Positions 56,587-64,000 of a stretch of 64,000 nt of DNA are shown piece by piece. Position numbers and translations under genes: made by a program. Every line of letters starts with the position of its first letter. Position 1 is the first letter of the stretch. Below the pieces are notes generated by a model. It searched no databases. It was not told the origin of the DNA and was given only the letters and a program-made list of their open reading frames with translations. This stretch comes from Isoptericola croceus (lineage in GTDB: Bacteria; Actinomycetota; Actinomycetes; Actinomycetales; Cellulomonadaceae), in contig NZ_JARLLG010000002.1 in the NCBI RefSeq assembly GCF_029382255.1, positions 186,001 through 250,000 on the forward strand, read 5' to 3'.

Positions 56587-59500
56587 ATGAATCTCACCGG
56601 CATCGTCCCTGCTCTGCTCGCCGAACCCGGGGCGGCGGCTGCCCTGGAGGCGGTGCCCCTCGGCGGCGAGGTCGACGTCGTCGGCCCGAAGGGCGTGCGG
56701 GCCCCGTTCCTCGCCGCCGCCGCCGCGAAGCGCCCCCTCGTCGTGGTCACCGCCACCGGCCGCGACGCGGACGAGCTCGCCGCCGCCCTGCGCGCCTACC
56801 TGCCCGACGACCGCTCCGACGACGTCGCGGTCCTGCCGGCCTGGGAGACGCTGCCGCACGAGCGGCTGAGCCCGCGTGCCGACACGGTGGCCAAGCGGCT
56901 GGCGGTGTTCCGGCGTCTGGCGCACCCGACCCGGGAGAGCGGTCAGGCCGGTGCGGTCAACGTCCTGGTCATGCCCGTCCGCGCCCTGCTGCAGCCGGTG
57001 GTCGACGGTCTGGGCGAGCTGGTCCCGGTCGAGCTGCACACCGGGCAGACGGCGGACCTCACCGACGTCGGCGACCGCCTGGTCGCCGCCGCCTACACCC
57101 GCGTCGACATGGTCGAGCGGCGGGGGGAGTTCGCGGTACGAGGCGGCATCCTCGACGTCTTCCCGCCCACGGAGGACCATCCGCTGCGCATCGAGTTCTG
57201 GGGCGACGAGGTCACGGAGATCCGCTGGTTCTCGGTGGCGGACCAGCGGTCGCTGGAGATCGCCGACCGTGGACTGTGGGCGCCGCCGTGCCGGGAGATC
57301 CTGCTCACGGACGCGGTGCGCGAGCGCGCGGCAGGGCTCGTCGAGCGCCTCCCCGGCGCGACGGACATGCTGGACAAGCTGGCCGCGGGCATCGCCGTGG
57401 AGGGCATGGAGTCACTCGGGCCCGTGCTCGTGGACCGCATGGTGCCGGTGCTGGACCTGGTGCGGGCGGACTCCCTGCTGGTGCTGGACGAGCCCGAGCG
57501 GGTGCGACGGCGCGCCCACGACCTCGTGGCCACCACGGAGGAGTTCCTCGCCGCGGCCTGGACCGGCGCCGTCGCGGGCGGGGAGGCGCCGCTCGACCTC
57601 TCGGCCGCGTCGTTCGCGACGTTCGCCGAGACCCGGGAGGTCGCCGCCCGTCGCGGCCTCGGGTGGTGGACGCTCTCCGCGTACTCCCTCGACGCCGCGG
57701 GCACCGACGTCGACGCGGACGACGCCGGTACCACTTCGGTGGACGACGGCGGCACCACCTTCACGATCGCGGCGCGGGACGTCGAGTCCTACCGCGGCGA
57801 CGTCGCCCGTGCCCTGGACGACGTGCAGGGTCTGCAGAAGGCCGGCTGGCGCCTGGTGCTCACCACCGAGGGCCACGGCCCGGCGCAGCGCATGACGGAA
57901 CAGCTCCGCGCCGCCGACACGGCCGCGCGCCTCGTCACCGAGCTCGTCGAGGTACCCGAGGGCGGCGTCGTGCATGTCGCGCCCGCCCTGGTGGGCAAGG
58001 GCTTCGTCGTGCCGGACCTGCGGCTCGCGGTGTTCAGCGAGTCGGACCTCACCGGCCGGCAGGGCTCGTCGACCCGGGACATGCGCAAGATGCCCTCGCG
58101 GCGGCGCAACGTCGTCGACCCCCTGCAGCTCAAGGCCGGCGACTTCGTGGTGCACGAGCAGCACGGTGTCGGCCGCTTCATCGAGATGGTGCAGCGCACG
58201 CTGGGCGCCGGGGCCAACGCCGCGACGCGCGAGTACCTGGTCATCGAGTACGCGTCCTCCAAGCGGGGCCACCCGGGCGACCGGCTGTTCGTGCCGACGG
58301 ACCAGCTCGACCAGGTCACCAAGTACACGGGCGGCGAGGCGCCGAGCCTGTCCAAGATGGGCGGTGCCGACTGGAAGAACACCAAGGCTCGCGCCCGCAA
58401 GTACGTCAAGGAGATCGCGAGCGAGCTGATCCGCCTGTACTCGGCGCGCATGGCCACGCAGGGGCACGCGTTCGGCCCGGACACCCCGTGGCAGCGCGAG
58501 CTCGAGGACGCCTTCGCGTACGTCGAGACGCCTGACCAGCTCGTCACGATCGACGAGGTCAAGGCGGACATGGAGAAGTCCGTGCCGATGGACCGCCTGG
58601 TGTGCGGCGACGTCGGGTACGGCAAGACGGAGATCGCGCTCCGGGCGGCGTTCAAGGCCGTGCAGGACGGCAAGCAGGTCGCCATCCTGGTACCCACCAC
58701 CCTGCTGGTCCAGCAGCACTTTGACACGTTCTCCGAGCGGTACGCCGGGTTCCCGGTGACGGTGCGTGCGCTGTCCCGCTTCCAGAGCGCCAAGGAGTCC
58801 GACGAGACCTTGGCCGGGCTCAAGGACGGGTCGGTCGACGTGGTCATCGGCACCCACCGCATCATCACCGGCTCGGTGCACTTCAAGGACCTCGGCCTGG
58901 TGATCATCGACGAGGAGCAGCGGTTCGGGGTCGAGCACAAGGAGACGCTCAAGCAGCTGCGCACCAACGTGGACGTCCTGTCGATGTCCGCGACGCCGAT
59001 CCCGCGCACGCTGGAGATGGCTGTGACCGGCATCCGGGAGATGTCCACGCTGGCGACCCCGCCCGAGGAGCGTCACCCCGTCCTCACCTACGTGGGCGGC
59101 TACGAGGAGAAGCAGATCTCCGCGGCGGTCCGGCGCGAGCTCCTGCGCGAGGGCCAGGTCTTCTACGTGCACAACAAGGTCGAGTCGATCCAGCGTGCGG
59201 CGTCCCGGCTGGCCGAGCTCGTGCCCGAGGCCCGGATCGGCGTCGCGCACGGCAAGATGAGCGAGTCCCAGCTCGACCAGGTCATCCGCGCCTTCTGGGA
59301 GAAGGAGCTGGACGTGCTGGTGTGCACCACGATCATCGAGACCGGCATGGACATCTCGAACGCGAACACGCTCATCCTGGAGCGGGCGGACACGCTCGGC
59401 CTGTCGCAGCTCCACCAGCTGCGCGGCCGCGTGGGGCGTGGCCGCGAGCGCGCCTACGCCTACTTCCTGTACCCGCCGGAGCGGCCGCTCACCGAGACCG

Positions 59501-60186
59501 CGCACGACCGGCTGGCCACGATGGCGGCGAACACCGACCTCGGCGCGGGCATGCAGATCGCCATGAAGGACCTCGAGATCCGTGGCGCGGGCAACCTGCT
59601 GGGCGGTGAGCAGTCCGGGCACATCGCCGGGGTGGGGTTCGACCTGTACGTGCGGATGGTGGGGGAGGCCGTGGCGGCGTTCCGCGGCGACCAGGAGGCC
59701 GAGGTCCCGGAGATGACGATCGAGCTCCCCGTGGACGCCCACCTGCCCGAGACGTACATCGCCACCGAGCGGCTGCGGCTCGAGGCGTACAAGAAGATCG
59801 CCGCCGCCCAGGACGCTGCGGCGCTCGAGGAGGTGCGGGCCGAGCTCGTGGACCGGTACGGCGCCCTGCCGGAGTCGACGGAAGCGTTGTTCGAGGTCGC
59901 CGAGTTCCGCAACCACGCCCGGCGTGCCGGGCTCACGGACATCACGGCGCAGGGCAAGCACGTCCGGTTCGCCCCGGTCGACCTGCCCGAGTCGGCGCAG
60001 ATGCGGCTCAAGCGGCTCTACCCGGGCACGATCCTCAAGCCGGGCATCCGAGCGATCCTCGTGCCGTTCCCGACGACGGCGCGCATCGGGGGCAAGCCGC
60101 TGCGCGGCACCGCCCTGCTCACGTGGGCACGCCAGCTCGTCGACGCCGTGATCCTGGGCGAGGTGGCGTCGGCGGCGGCCGTCTGA
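56587..60186 (+). CDS. mfd: transcription-repair coupling factor Mfd
   Basis: A 1199-aa ATP-dependent translocase that removes RNA polymerase stalled at DNA damage and recruits UvrA. Domains in order: UvrB-homology region (1-370), RNAP-interacting domain with DFVVHEQHGVGRFIEM (about 515-590), ATPase with GDVGYGKTEIALRAAF (Walker A, about 675), DEEQRFG (motif II), SATPIPRTLEMA, TRG motif HQLRGRVGRGRERAYAYFLYP, and the C-terminal TRCF domain. GAAGGA precedes ATG 56587. The last 110 codons are duplicated exactly at 63596-63926; the stop is supplied by the first bases of the inserted cassette, so the C-terminus ends AAAV instead of AAAVGTSA. Confidence 0.96.
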   Translation: MNLTGIVPALLAEPGAAAALEAVPLGGEVDVVGPKGVRAPFLAAAAAKRPLVVVTATGRDADELAAALRAYLPDDRSDDVAVLPAWETLPHERLSPRADTVAKRLAVFRRLAHPTRESGQAGAVNVLVMPVRALLQPVVDGLGELVPVELHTGQTADLTDVGDRLVAAAYTRVDMVERRGEFAVRGGILDVFPPTEDHPLRIEFWGDEVTEIRWFSVADQRSLEIADRGLWAPPCREILLTDAVRERAAGLVERLPGATDMLDKLAAGIAVEGMESLGPVLVDRMVPVLDLVRADSLLVLDEPERVRRRAHDLVATTEEFLAAAWTGAVAGGEAPLDLSAASFATFAETREVAARRGLGWWTLSAYSLDAAGTDVDADDAGTTSVDDGGTTFTIAARDVESYRGDVARALDDVQGLQKAGWRLVLTTEGHGPAQRMTEQLRAADTAARLVTELVEVPEGGVVHVAPALVGKGFVVPDLRLAVFSESDLTGRQGSSTRDMRKMPSRRRNVVDPLQLKAGDFVVHEQHGVGRFIEMVQRTLGAGANAATREYLVIEYASSKRGHPGDRLFVPTDQLDQVTKYTGGEAPSLSKMGGADWKNTKARARKYVKEIASELIRLYSARMATQGHAFGPDTPWQRELEDAFAYVETPDQLVTIDEVKADMEKSVPMDRLVCGDVGYGKTEIALRAAFKAVQDGKQVAILVPTTLLVQQHFDTFSERYAGFPVTVRALSRFQSAKESDETLAGLKDGSVDVVIGTHRIITGSVHFKDLGLVIIDEEQRFGVEHKETLKQLRTNVDVLSMSATPIPRTLEMAVTGIREMSTLATPPEERHPVLTYVGGYEEKQISAAVRRELLREGQVFYVHNKVESIQRAASRLAELVPEARIGVAHGKMSESQLDQVIRAFWEKELDVLVCTTIIETGMDISNANTLILERADTLGLSQLHQLRGRVGRGRERAYAYFLYPPERPLTETAHDRLATMAANTDLGAGMQIAMKDLEIRGAGNLLGGEQSGHIAGVGFDLYVRMVGEAVAAFRGDQEAEVPEMTIELPVDAHLPETYIATERLRLEAYKKIAAAQDAAALEEVRAELVDRYGALPESTEALFEVAEFRNHARRAGLTDITAQGKHVRFAPVDLPESAQMRLKRLYPGTILKPGIRAILVPFPTTARIGGKPLRGTALLTWARQLVDAVILGEVASAAAV
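59853..60183 (+). repeat. 331-bp direct repeat, copy 1 (3' end of mfd)
   Basis: Compared base by base by eye with 63596-63926, I see no difference over 331 bp. The match stops one codon before the mfd stop. It forms the left flank of the 3.4-kb cassette. Confidence 0.93.
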
Positions 60187-60211
60187 CCGCCGCTGCGACG
60201 TGCGGGCTGCG

Positions 60212-60289
60212 CGTCTCGATAATCCGACATACGAGACGAAGTGGTATCGATGGAATGAGCCATGATCAAGTTCAGCCTTCGGGCTGAAC
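60212..60289 (+). promoter_or_regulatory. two hairpins between mfd and the secreted-protein gene
   Basis: CGTCTCG (60212-60218) pairs with CGAGACG (60232-60238). GTTCAGCC (60270-60277) pairs with GGCTGAAC (60282-60289) around a TTCG tetraloop, followed by ATTTCTC. The second is a compact terminator-like or mRNA-leader hairpin ending 25 nt before the ATG of the secreted protein. Confidence 0.5.
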
Positions 60290-60314
60290 ATTTCTCACAA
60301 TGAGCGTTGAATCC

Positions 60315-60857
60315 ATGAGGCGTCTGGTCGCCATCCTGTCCACCATGATCGTTGCGGCGGTCGTCACCGTCGGTGTAGTGCCGACCGCAACGGCTCTGAA
60401 CGGCTGGAGCTCTTGGGGCACTCTGCGAGCCTTCGGCAACGGTGGGGAAGGCCAGGCGGGCGGCGACTGGGCTGTTGAGCGGACGCTCGATGGAACGAAG
60501 TACAGTGCGCGGTTCAAGTCGCGCATCGTCAAGACTCCGACCAGACACCGAGGCGTCTACATCGTGCACGCGCCGCAGTCCAACGCGGGAAGCTGTGCAA
60601 CGTCGTCGACCACGCTGACGTACAAGTACTCCTCGGTCTCGACGTCCTACTCATGCTCGCAGCAGTTCTACTCCGCAGGGTCGAAGAAGTCGACGAGACG
60701 AACATCAACCTCGTCCAACTCGACTTGGATTCATCAGCGCCAAGACCCCAACTGGACCGCGAGCACGGCGCGCGGTCGGGTCAAGGTGTGCCTCGATCTC
60801 GTGCTCAAGAAGGATCCGTGCAGTGGATTCAACGCGTCGAACCCTGACACCTACTGA
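60315..60857 (+). CDS. secreted four-Cys protein of unknown function
   Basis: A 180-aa protein with signal peptide MRRLVAILSTMIVAAVVTVGVVPTATA (cleavage near residue 27). The mature part starts LNGWSSWGTLRAFGNGGEGQ, is rich in Gly, Ser, Thr and Tyr, has a basic stretch (KKSTRRTST) and four Cys (GSCATS, YSCSQQ, VKVCLD, DPCSGF), enough for two disulfides. I recognise no family. Its place 13 bp before an ABC transporter operon suggests an exported bacteriocin-like or toxin protein with its immunity/export genes, but this is inference. ATG 60300 is an alternative start, five codons longer. Confidence 0.7.
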   Translation: MRRLVAILSTMIVAAVVTVGVVPTATALNGWSSWGTLRAFGNGGEGQAGGDWAVERTLDGTKYSARFKSRIVKTPTRHRGVYIVHAPQSNAGSCATSSTTLTYKYSSVSTSYSCSQQFYSAGSKKSTRRTSTSSNSTWIHQRQDPNWTASTARGRVKVCLDLVLKKDPCSGFNASNPDTY

Positions 60858-60870
60858 CGGAGCAGCTGAC

Positions 60871-61611
60871 GTGACAGCTGAGCTCGATGAGGTCTGCCTC
60901 GACCGCGCCACGGTGCGCTACAGTCGTGCAGTCGTCGGCCCCGTCTCGCTGACCTTCGCGCCTGGGATCACCTGCCTGGTGGGCGCCAACGGCGCCGGAA
61001 AGTCGACGATCTTCCGTGTGCTTGCCGGGGTGCAGGATCCAACTGACGGCACAGCCAGCGTGCCGCGCAGCCGCTTCGCGGGCAAGCGCTCGGCCGTCGG
61101 CTACCTTCCGCAGGACCAGAGTCTGCCCGGCGCGGCAACCTGTCGACAGTACTTGGAGTACGTGGCGTGGATCAGCGGTATAGCGCGGCGTGACCGGTCT
61201 GCGGCGGTCGTGGAGGCCCTCGAGATTGCTGACTTGGCTGAGCGCCGCAACTCGGCCGTTCGCGAGCTGTCCGGAGGGATGCGACGCCGCCTCGGGCTCG
61301 CACAAGCGATCGTGCATGATCCTCAGGTCCTGCTGCTGGATGAGCCGACAGTGGGGCTGGATCCGGTACAACGCATCGCGATGCGCAAGGTGATCACGGC
61401 TTCGAGCCCCAGGCGGGTGACGGTCGTGTCGACACACCTAGTCGACGACGTCGAGGCGATGGCGGACCGCGTGGTCGTTCTCAACGCGGGTTCGGTGGTC
61501 TTCGACGGGGACGTCGACGGCCTCATTGCGCAGACTGCGGGAGACGGTGACCGGGTGCGCCGGCTGGAGGACGGGCTGACGCGGCTGATGTCACGGGCGG
61601 TCGGCGCATGA
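60871..61611 (+). CDS. ABC transporter ATP-binding protein
   Basis: A 246-aa ATPase. Walker A is CLVGANGAGKSTIFRVLAG near residue 35, the Q-loop is GYLPQDQSLPG, the signature is LSGGMRRRLGLAQAIVHDPQ and Walker B is VLLLDEPTVGLDP. This subtype works with separately encoded membrane subunits in export or immunity pumps (BcrA/CcmA-like). GTG 60871 has GGAG (60859-60862) at 8 nt. It is coupled to the next gene by an ATGA overlap. Confidence 0.92.
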   Translation: MTAELDEVCLDRATVRYSRAVVGPVSLTFAPGITCLVGANGAGKSTIFRVLAGVQDPTDGTASVPRSRFAGKRSAVGYLPQDQSLPGAATCRQYLEYVAWISGIARRDRSAAVVEALEIADLAERRNSAVRELSGGMRRRLGLAQAIVHDPQVLLLDEPTVGLDPVQRIAMRKVITASSPRRVTVVSTHLVDDVEAMADRVVVLNAGSVVFDGDVDGLIAQTAGDGDRVRRLEDGLTRLMSRAVGA

Positions 61612-62882
61612 TCGGCGGAGTGTTCAAGACACATGTTGGAGCCTGGGTCTGGATCCTTGCGCTTCCGGGCCACGTCGTGCTCTCGGCTCTCGGTGAGCGA
61701 CGCGCGTGGTCGGGGGACGTGACCTGGACCAGTGGCATGCCTGGCAACGGCGTATTCCTCGTCGGGGTGGTGCTCGCCGGTGCAGTAGCTGTCGATGTGG
61801 CGCGGGCGACTCAGCCGGCCCGGCGGCACCTCGTCGCCATGGCTCCTCGTGGGCGGTCACCTCGCCTCCTCGCGGTGCTGGTCGCGCTGCTGCCTGTTCT
61901 TGCGGTCCAGGCGCTGGTGTGGGGCGTGATGATGGCCTGGAGCGCGCGTGGGCCGCACGATTTTCCTGCTCTACCTGCGCACTTCCTCGATCTCGGCGTC
62001 CAGCTGCTCGCCCTGTGTGCTTTGGCTGGGCTGGGTTACGCCGCCGGAGCGCTGCTCGGCCCGATCGCGGCTGGGCTTGCCGCGGCAGCCGCAGCCTTTG
62101 CACTTCTGGCGGGGTACGTCGCGGTTCCTGGTGCCATGCTGCGTCCCTTCTTCGTGATCGGGGATGGTTCACCGCGGCTCGGGTTCGTGCCGCACCTCGG
62201 GTTCGGTGGGGTGCAAGCCGTCCTGCTGCTTGTGCTGGCGTGCGCCTTGTTCGCGGTGCCGGGCCAGGTCAGCCGCACCAAGAAGGCGCCTTGGCGGGCA
62301 GCAGCATGCGGTGCTCTGGTGATCGGCTGTCTCGTAGCGCCCGCCTGGGTAGACGCTGGACCGTACCGAATGGTCACGTCCAACGCGTCGGACTGCCGCG
62401 GTTCGAGTCCCGTCGTCTGCGACTATGCCGAGTCGGCGGAGCGTCGATTCGTCTATGAAGAATCGGTGCGGACGCTGGTTGCTGCGGCACGGGAGGTCGG
62501 GTATGACTCGCTCGCTCCCGACCATGTGCACATGGTCGTGGACAGCAGTCCGCCTGCCGGAGATGCGGCGATGTTCACGATGACCACGCAGTCGTTCTTC
62601 GATCCTCATGCGCCTGGCACTGTCGCAGGCATCATCGACGTGGCTGGCGTGCTGATCACGCCCAGACACTGCGACCAGCTCTACCAGGACGTCTGGCCAC
62701 CGGACGCCTATTGGCAGGCGACCGATACCCTGATGGTCACGTGGCTGGATCTCGTTGGAGTCGACCGTTCCGAGATCGGAATGCTCGACGAGTCCATCGA
62801 GCCCGTCGGGCCGCATGAATCGGCTGAGCTGGTCGAGGCGTTGGGCTCGTGTGACCCATCGTTGCTCGGCCCGCTGCCGTGA
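61608..62882 (+). CDS. ABC transporter-associated membrane protein with C-terminal extracytoplasmic domain
   Basis: A 424-aa protein. About six or seven hydrophobic helices fill residues 10-250 (for example LLAVLVALLPVLAVQALVWGVMM near 87-110). They are followed by about 175 soluble residues with four Cys (SDCRGSSPVVCDYA, RHCDQL, GSCDPS), which should lie outside. I recognise no family; it is probably the permease subunit for the ATPase before it. The soluble part could bind the secreted protein of the same cassette. GTGA overlap with the next gene. Confidence 0.75.
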   Translation: MIGGVFKTHVGAWVWILALPGHVVLSALGERRAWSGDVTWTSGMPGNGVFLVGVVLAGAVAVDVARATQPARRHLVAMAPRGRSPRLLAVLVALLPVLAVQALVWGVMMAWSARGPHDFPALPAHFLDLGVQLLALCALAGLGYAAGALLGPIAAGLAAAAAAFALLAGYVAVPGAMLRPFFVIGDGSPRLGFVPHLGFGGVQAVLLLVLACALFAVPGQVSRTKKAPWRAAACGALVIGCLVAPAWVDAGPYRMVTSNASDCRGSSPVVCDYAESAERRFVYEESVRTLVAAAREVGYDSLAPDHVHMVVDSSPPAGDAAMFTMTTQSFFDPHAPGTVAGIIDVAGVLITPRHCDQLYQDVWPPDAYWQATDTLMVTWLDLVGVDRSEIGMLDESIEPVGPHESAELVEALGSCDPSLLGPLP

Positions 62883-63469
62883 TCGGTGCGTGGCTCGCGG
62901 TACACCGAACACGCTCAGGCCTCGTCATCCTTCTGGCGTGCACGGTGCTCGGGGGTGCTGTCTCAGCGGTGCAGCTGACGGGACTGGCCAGTTCGCTGTT
63001 CCCGCGGCCGGTTCCCGCTGCGTTCCTCATGCTGGCACCGGCCGCGTACGGGGCGGCTGTGGCGTTGTCCACCGATTCGGACCGCGTGCTTGAGTTGGGG
63101 CGCCCCGTCCGGCTGATCCTGGCCCGGCTCGTCTGGTTCGCTGCTGTCGTTGGATTCAGCGGTGCACTGGCTGCATGCCTCACGTGGTTCAGCGGGGCGG
63201 GCCTCATGGCGGCGGTCACGAATCTGCTGTGGTTCGTGACCCTGTCGACGATGGGAGCGATCTCAGGATTCGTATCGTTGTCGTGGACGGCGCCAGCCCT
63301 GCACGTGGGTTTCGCGATGCTCTTCGCCAGCTCGGATATCGACGAATTCACATGGTGGGCATGGATCTTGGACGACCACGTGTCAACGCCCCGCATCATC
63401 GGTTCGGCAGCTAGTGTGCTTGTCGTCGGCCTGTTGTACGCCTGCTACGGCGCCTACGACAGGAAGTGA
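62879..63469 (+). CDS. membrane protein, probable second subunit of the cassette ABC transporter
   Basis: A 196-aa protein with about five or six hydrophobic helices (SGLVILLACTVLGGAVSAV, AAFLMLAPAAYGAAVAL, LARLVWFAAVVGFSGALAACL, LLWFVTLSTMGAISGFVSL, AASVLVVGLLYACYG) and a short charged C-terminus. No family recognised. GTG 62879 overlaps the previous stop. It closes the cassette operon; 126 bp further on the duplicated mfd end begins. Confidence 0.72.
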   Translation: MIGAWLAVHRTRSGLVILLACTVLGGAVSAVQLTGLASSLFPRPVPAAFLMLAPAAYGAAVALSTDSDRVLELGRPVRLILARLVWFAAVVGFSGALAACLTWFSGAGLMAAVTNLLWFVTLSTMGAISGFVSLSWTAPALHVGFAMLFASSDIDEFTWWAWILDDHVSTPRIIGSAASVLVVGLLYACYGAYDRK

Positions 63470-63572
63470 CGATCGCCCCTGCTCGCGAAGATGAGCCTGA
63501 CCTGCTGGCTTGTCCTTGACTCTAGAGGGACTGCTCGACGTGCGACGTCGGGCGCAGTGCCTGACCGAATAG

Positions 63573-63941
63573 TTCCGCGCCGCCGAGTTCGTCGGCCGGT
63601 ACGGCGCCCTGCCGGAGTCGACGGAAGCGTTGTTCGAGGTCGCCGAGTTCCGCAACCACGCCCGGCGTGCCGGGCTCACGGACATCACGGCGCAGGGCAA
63701 GCACGTCCGGTTCGCCCCGGTCGACCTGCCCGAGTCGGCGCAGATGCGGCTCAAGCGGCTCTACCCGGGCACGATCCTCAAGCCGGGCATCCGAGCGATC
63801 CTCGTGCCGTTCCCGACGACGGCGCGCATCGGGGGCAAGCCGCTGCGCGGCACCGCCCTGCTCACGTGGGCACGCCAGCTCGTCGACGCCGTGATCCTGG
63901 GCGAGGTGGCGTCGGCGGCGGCCGTCGGCACGTCCGCCTGA
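63573..63941 (+). pseudogene. headless mfd 3' fragment (likely the ancestral end of mfd)
   Basis: In frame with mfd, the segment reads FRAAEFVGRYGALPESTEAL and then matches the last 110 codons of mfd exactly, continuing VGTSA and TGA at 63939-63941. An in-frame TAG (63570-63572) precedes it and no start codon with a ribosome site is near. The bases just before the exact repeat (63576-63595) resemble mfd at the protein level (AEFVGRYG against AELVDRYG) but not exactly, so the join lies within homologous sequence. Confidence 0.85.
63596..63926 (+). repeat. 331-bp direct repeat, copy 2 (3' end of mfd)
   Basis: Partner of 59853-60183, offset by 3743 bp. Beyond it the original mfd 3' codons (GGC ACG TCC GCC TGA) continue. 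The last 59 bases of the window after the TGA hold nothing I can identify. Confidence 0.93.
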
Positions 63942-64000
63942 CGCGCCAGGCGCCCGGCAGTCCCGGCGCGGGGATGGTGGGGTTCCGCAACGCGGCGGGC

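Larger units (their letters stand above)
60184..63595 (+). mobile_element. 3.4-kb cassette inserted at the 3' end of mfd
   Basis: Between the two identical mfd ends lie four rightward genes (secreted protein, ABC ATPase, two membrane proteins) in DNA visibly less GC-rich than the surroundings. No integrase, transposase or terminal inverted repeat is present. The structure is what a single-crossover integration of a circle carrying an mfd 3' fragment would leave, or an element that brings its own copy of the target end. The mechanism is an inference; the repeat and the gene content are seen. Confidence 0.6.

Noticed and set aside
57412-60291. A 959-codon minus-strand open frame opposite mfd
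   Set aside because: Antisense shadow of the conserved helicase; no domain is readable in it.
63477-63572. A possible attachment site or small gene before the second mfd end
   Set aside because: I found no matching sequence at the left junction beyond the 331-bp repeat and no open frame with a ribosome site.

Overview
The window is very GC-rich DNA with dense genes, frequent GTG starts, 4-bp ATGA/GTGA start-stop overlaps and several leaderless starts. The order rpf-like - rsmA - ispE ... tRNA-Gln - glmU - prs - rplY - pth ... mfd is an actinobacterial housekeeping backbone. The many sugar-ABC, GH38 and CE7 genes fit a saprophytic Micrococcales bacterium (Cellulomonas / Cellulosimicrobium / Isoptericola-like). 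The genus is an inference from gene content, not a database match.

Layout. 1-2172: end of an Rpf-type cell-wall lytic protein, rsmA and ispE. 2208-12360: glycan-use genes, namely a CE7 esterase with an unknown membrane-anchored protein, then a ROK regulator, a complete sugar ABC importer (binding protein and two permeases) and a GH38 alpha-mannosidase. 12393-20653: an ABC-F ATPase; an AbiEi/DUF559 gene bracketed by two related palindromes, one containing G32 and C21 runs; an orphan sugar-binding lipoprotein with its LacI regulator; an MFS/MarR pair; a TetR regulator. 20780-25310: tRNA-Gln(TTG), glmU, prs, rplY (L25) and pth.

25325-56490 is a roughly 31-kb cell-surface polysaccharide locus in several divergent transcription units. 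It holds ten glycosyltransferase genes (one a GT4-GT2 fusion), a Wzy-type polymerase, a Wzx flippase, a Wzz/BY-kinase-like protein whose Walker A is missing, and a set for an unusual nucleotide sugar (glucose-1-phosphate cytidylyltransferase, SDR epimerase, C-methyltransferase plus a degenerate paralogue, RmlC-like epimerase, class III aminotransferase). It also holds pyruvyl transferase, PIG-L deacetylase, WbsX-like protein, SAM methyltransferase, PAP2 phosphatase, a secreted repeat protein and two tandem Gmd-like dehydratases. No priming sugar-phosphate transferase is visible. I read a shared control signal here: GGGTGA-type half-sites, mostly in direct repeats 21 bp apart, at seven places, 45-46 bp upstream of a -10 in one orientation or 37-39 bp in the other. 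They resemble actinobacterial PHO-box (PhoP / OmpR-family) half-sites.

56587-63941: mfd, followed by a 3.4-kb cassette (secreted four-Cys protein, ABC ATPase, two membrane proteins) inserted at its 3' end. The last 331 bp of mfd are present on both sides of the cassette as an identical direct repeat, so the upstream copy is intact apart from its last few codons and the downstream copy is a headless fragment. The two best candidates for something new are this cassette and the shared operator system of the polysaccharide locus.
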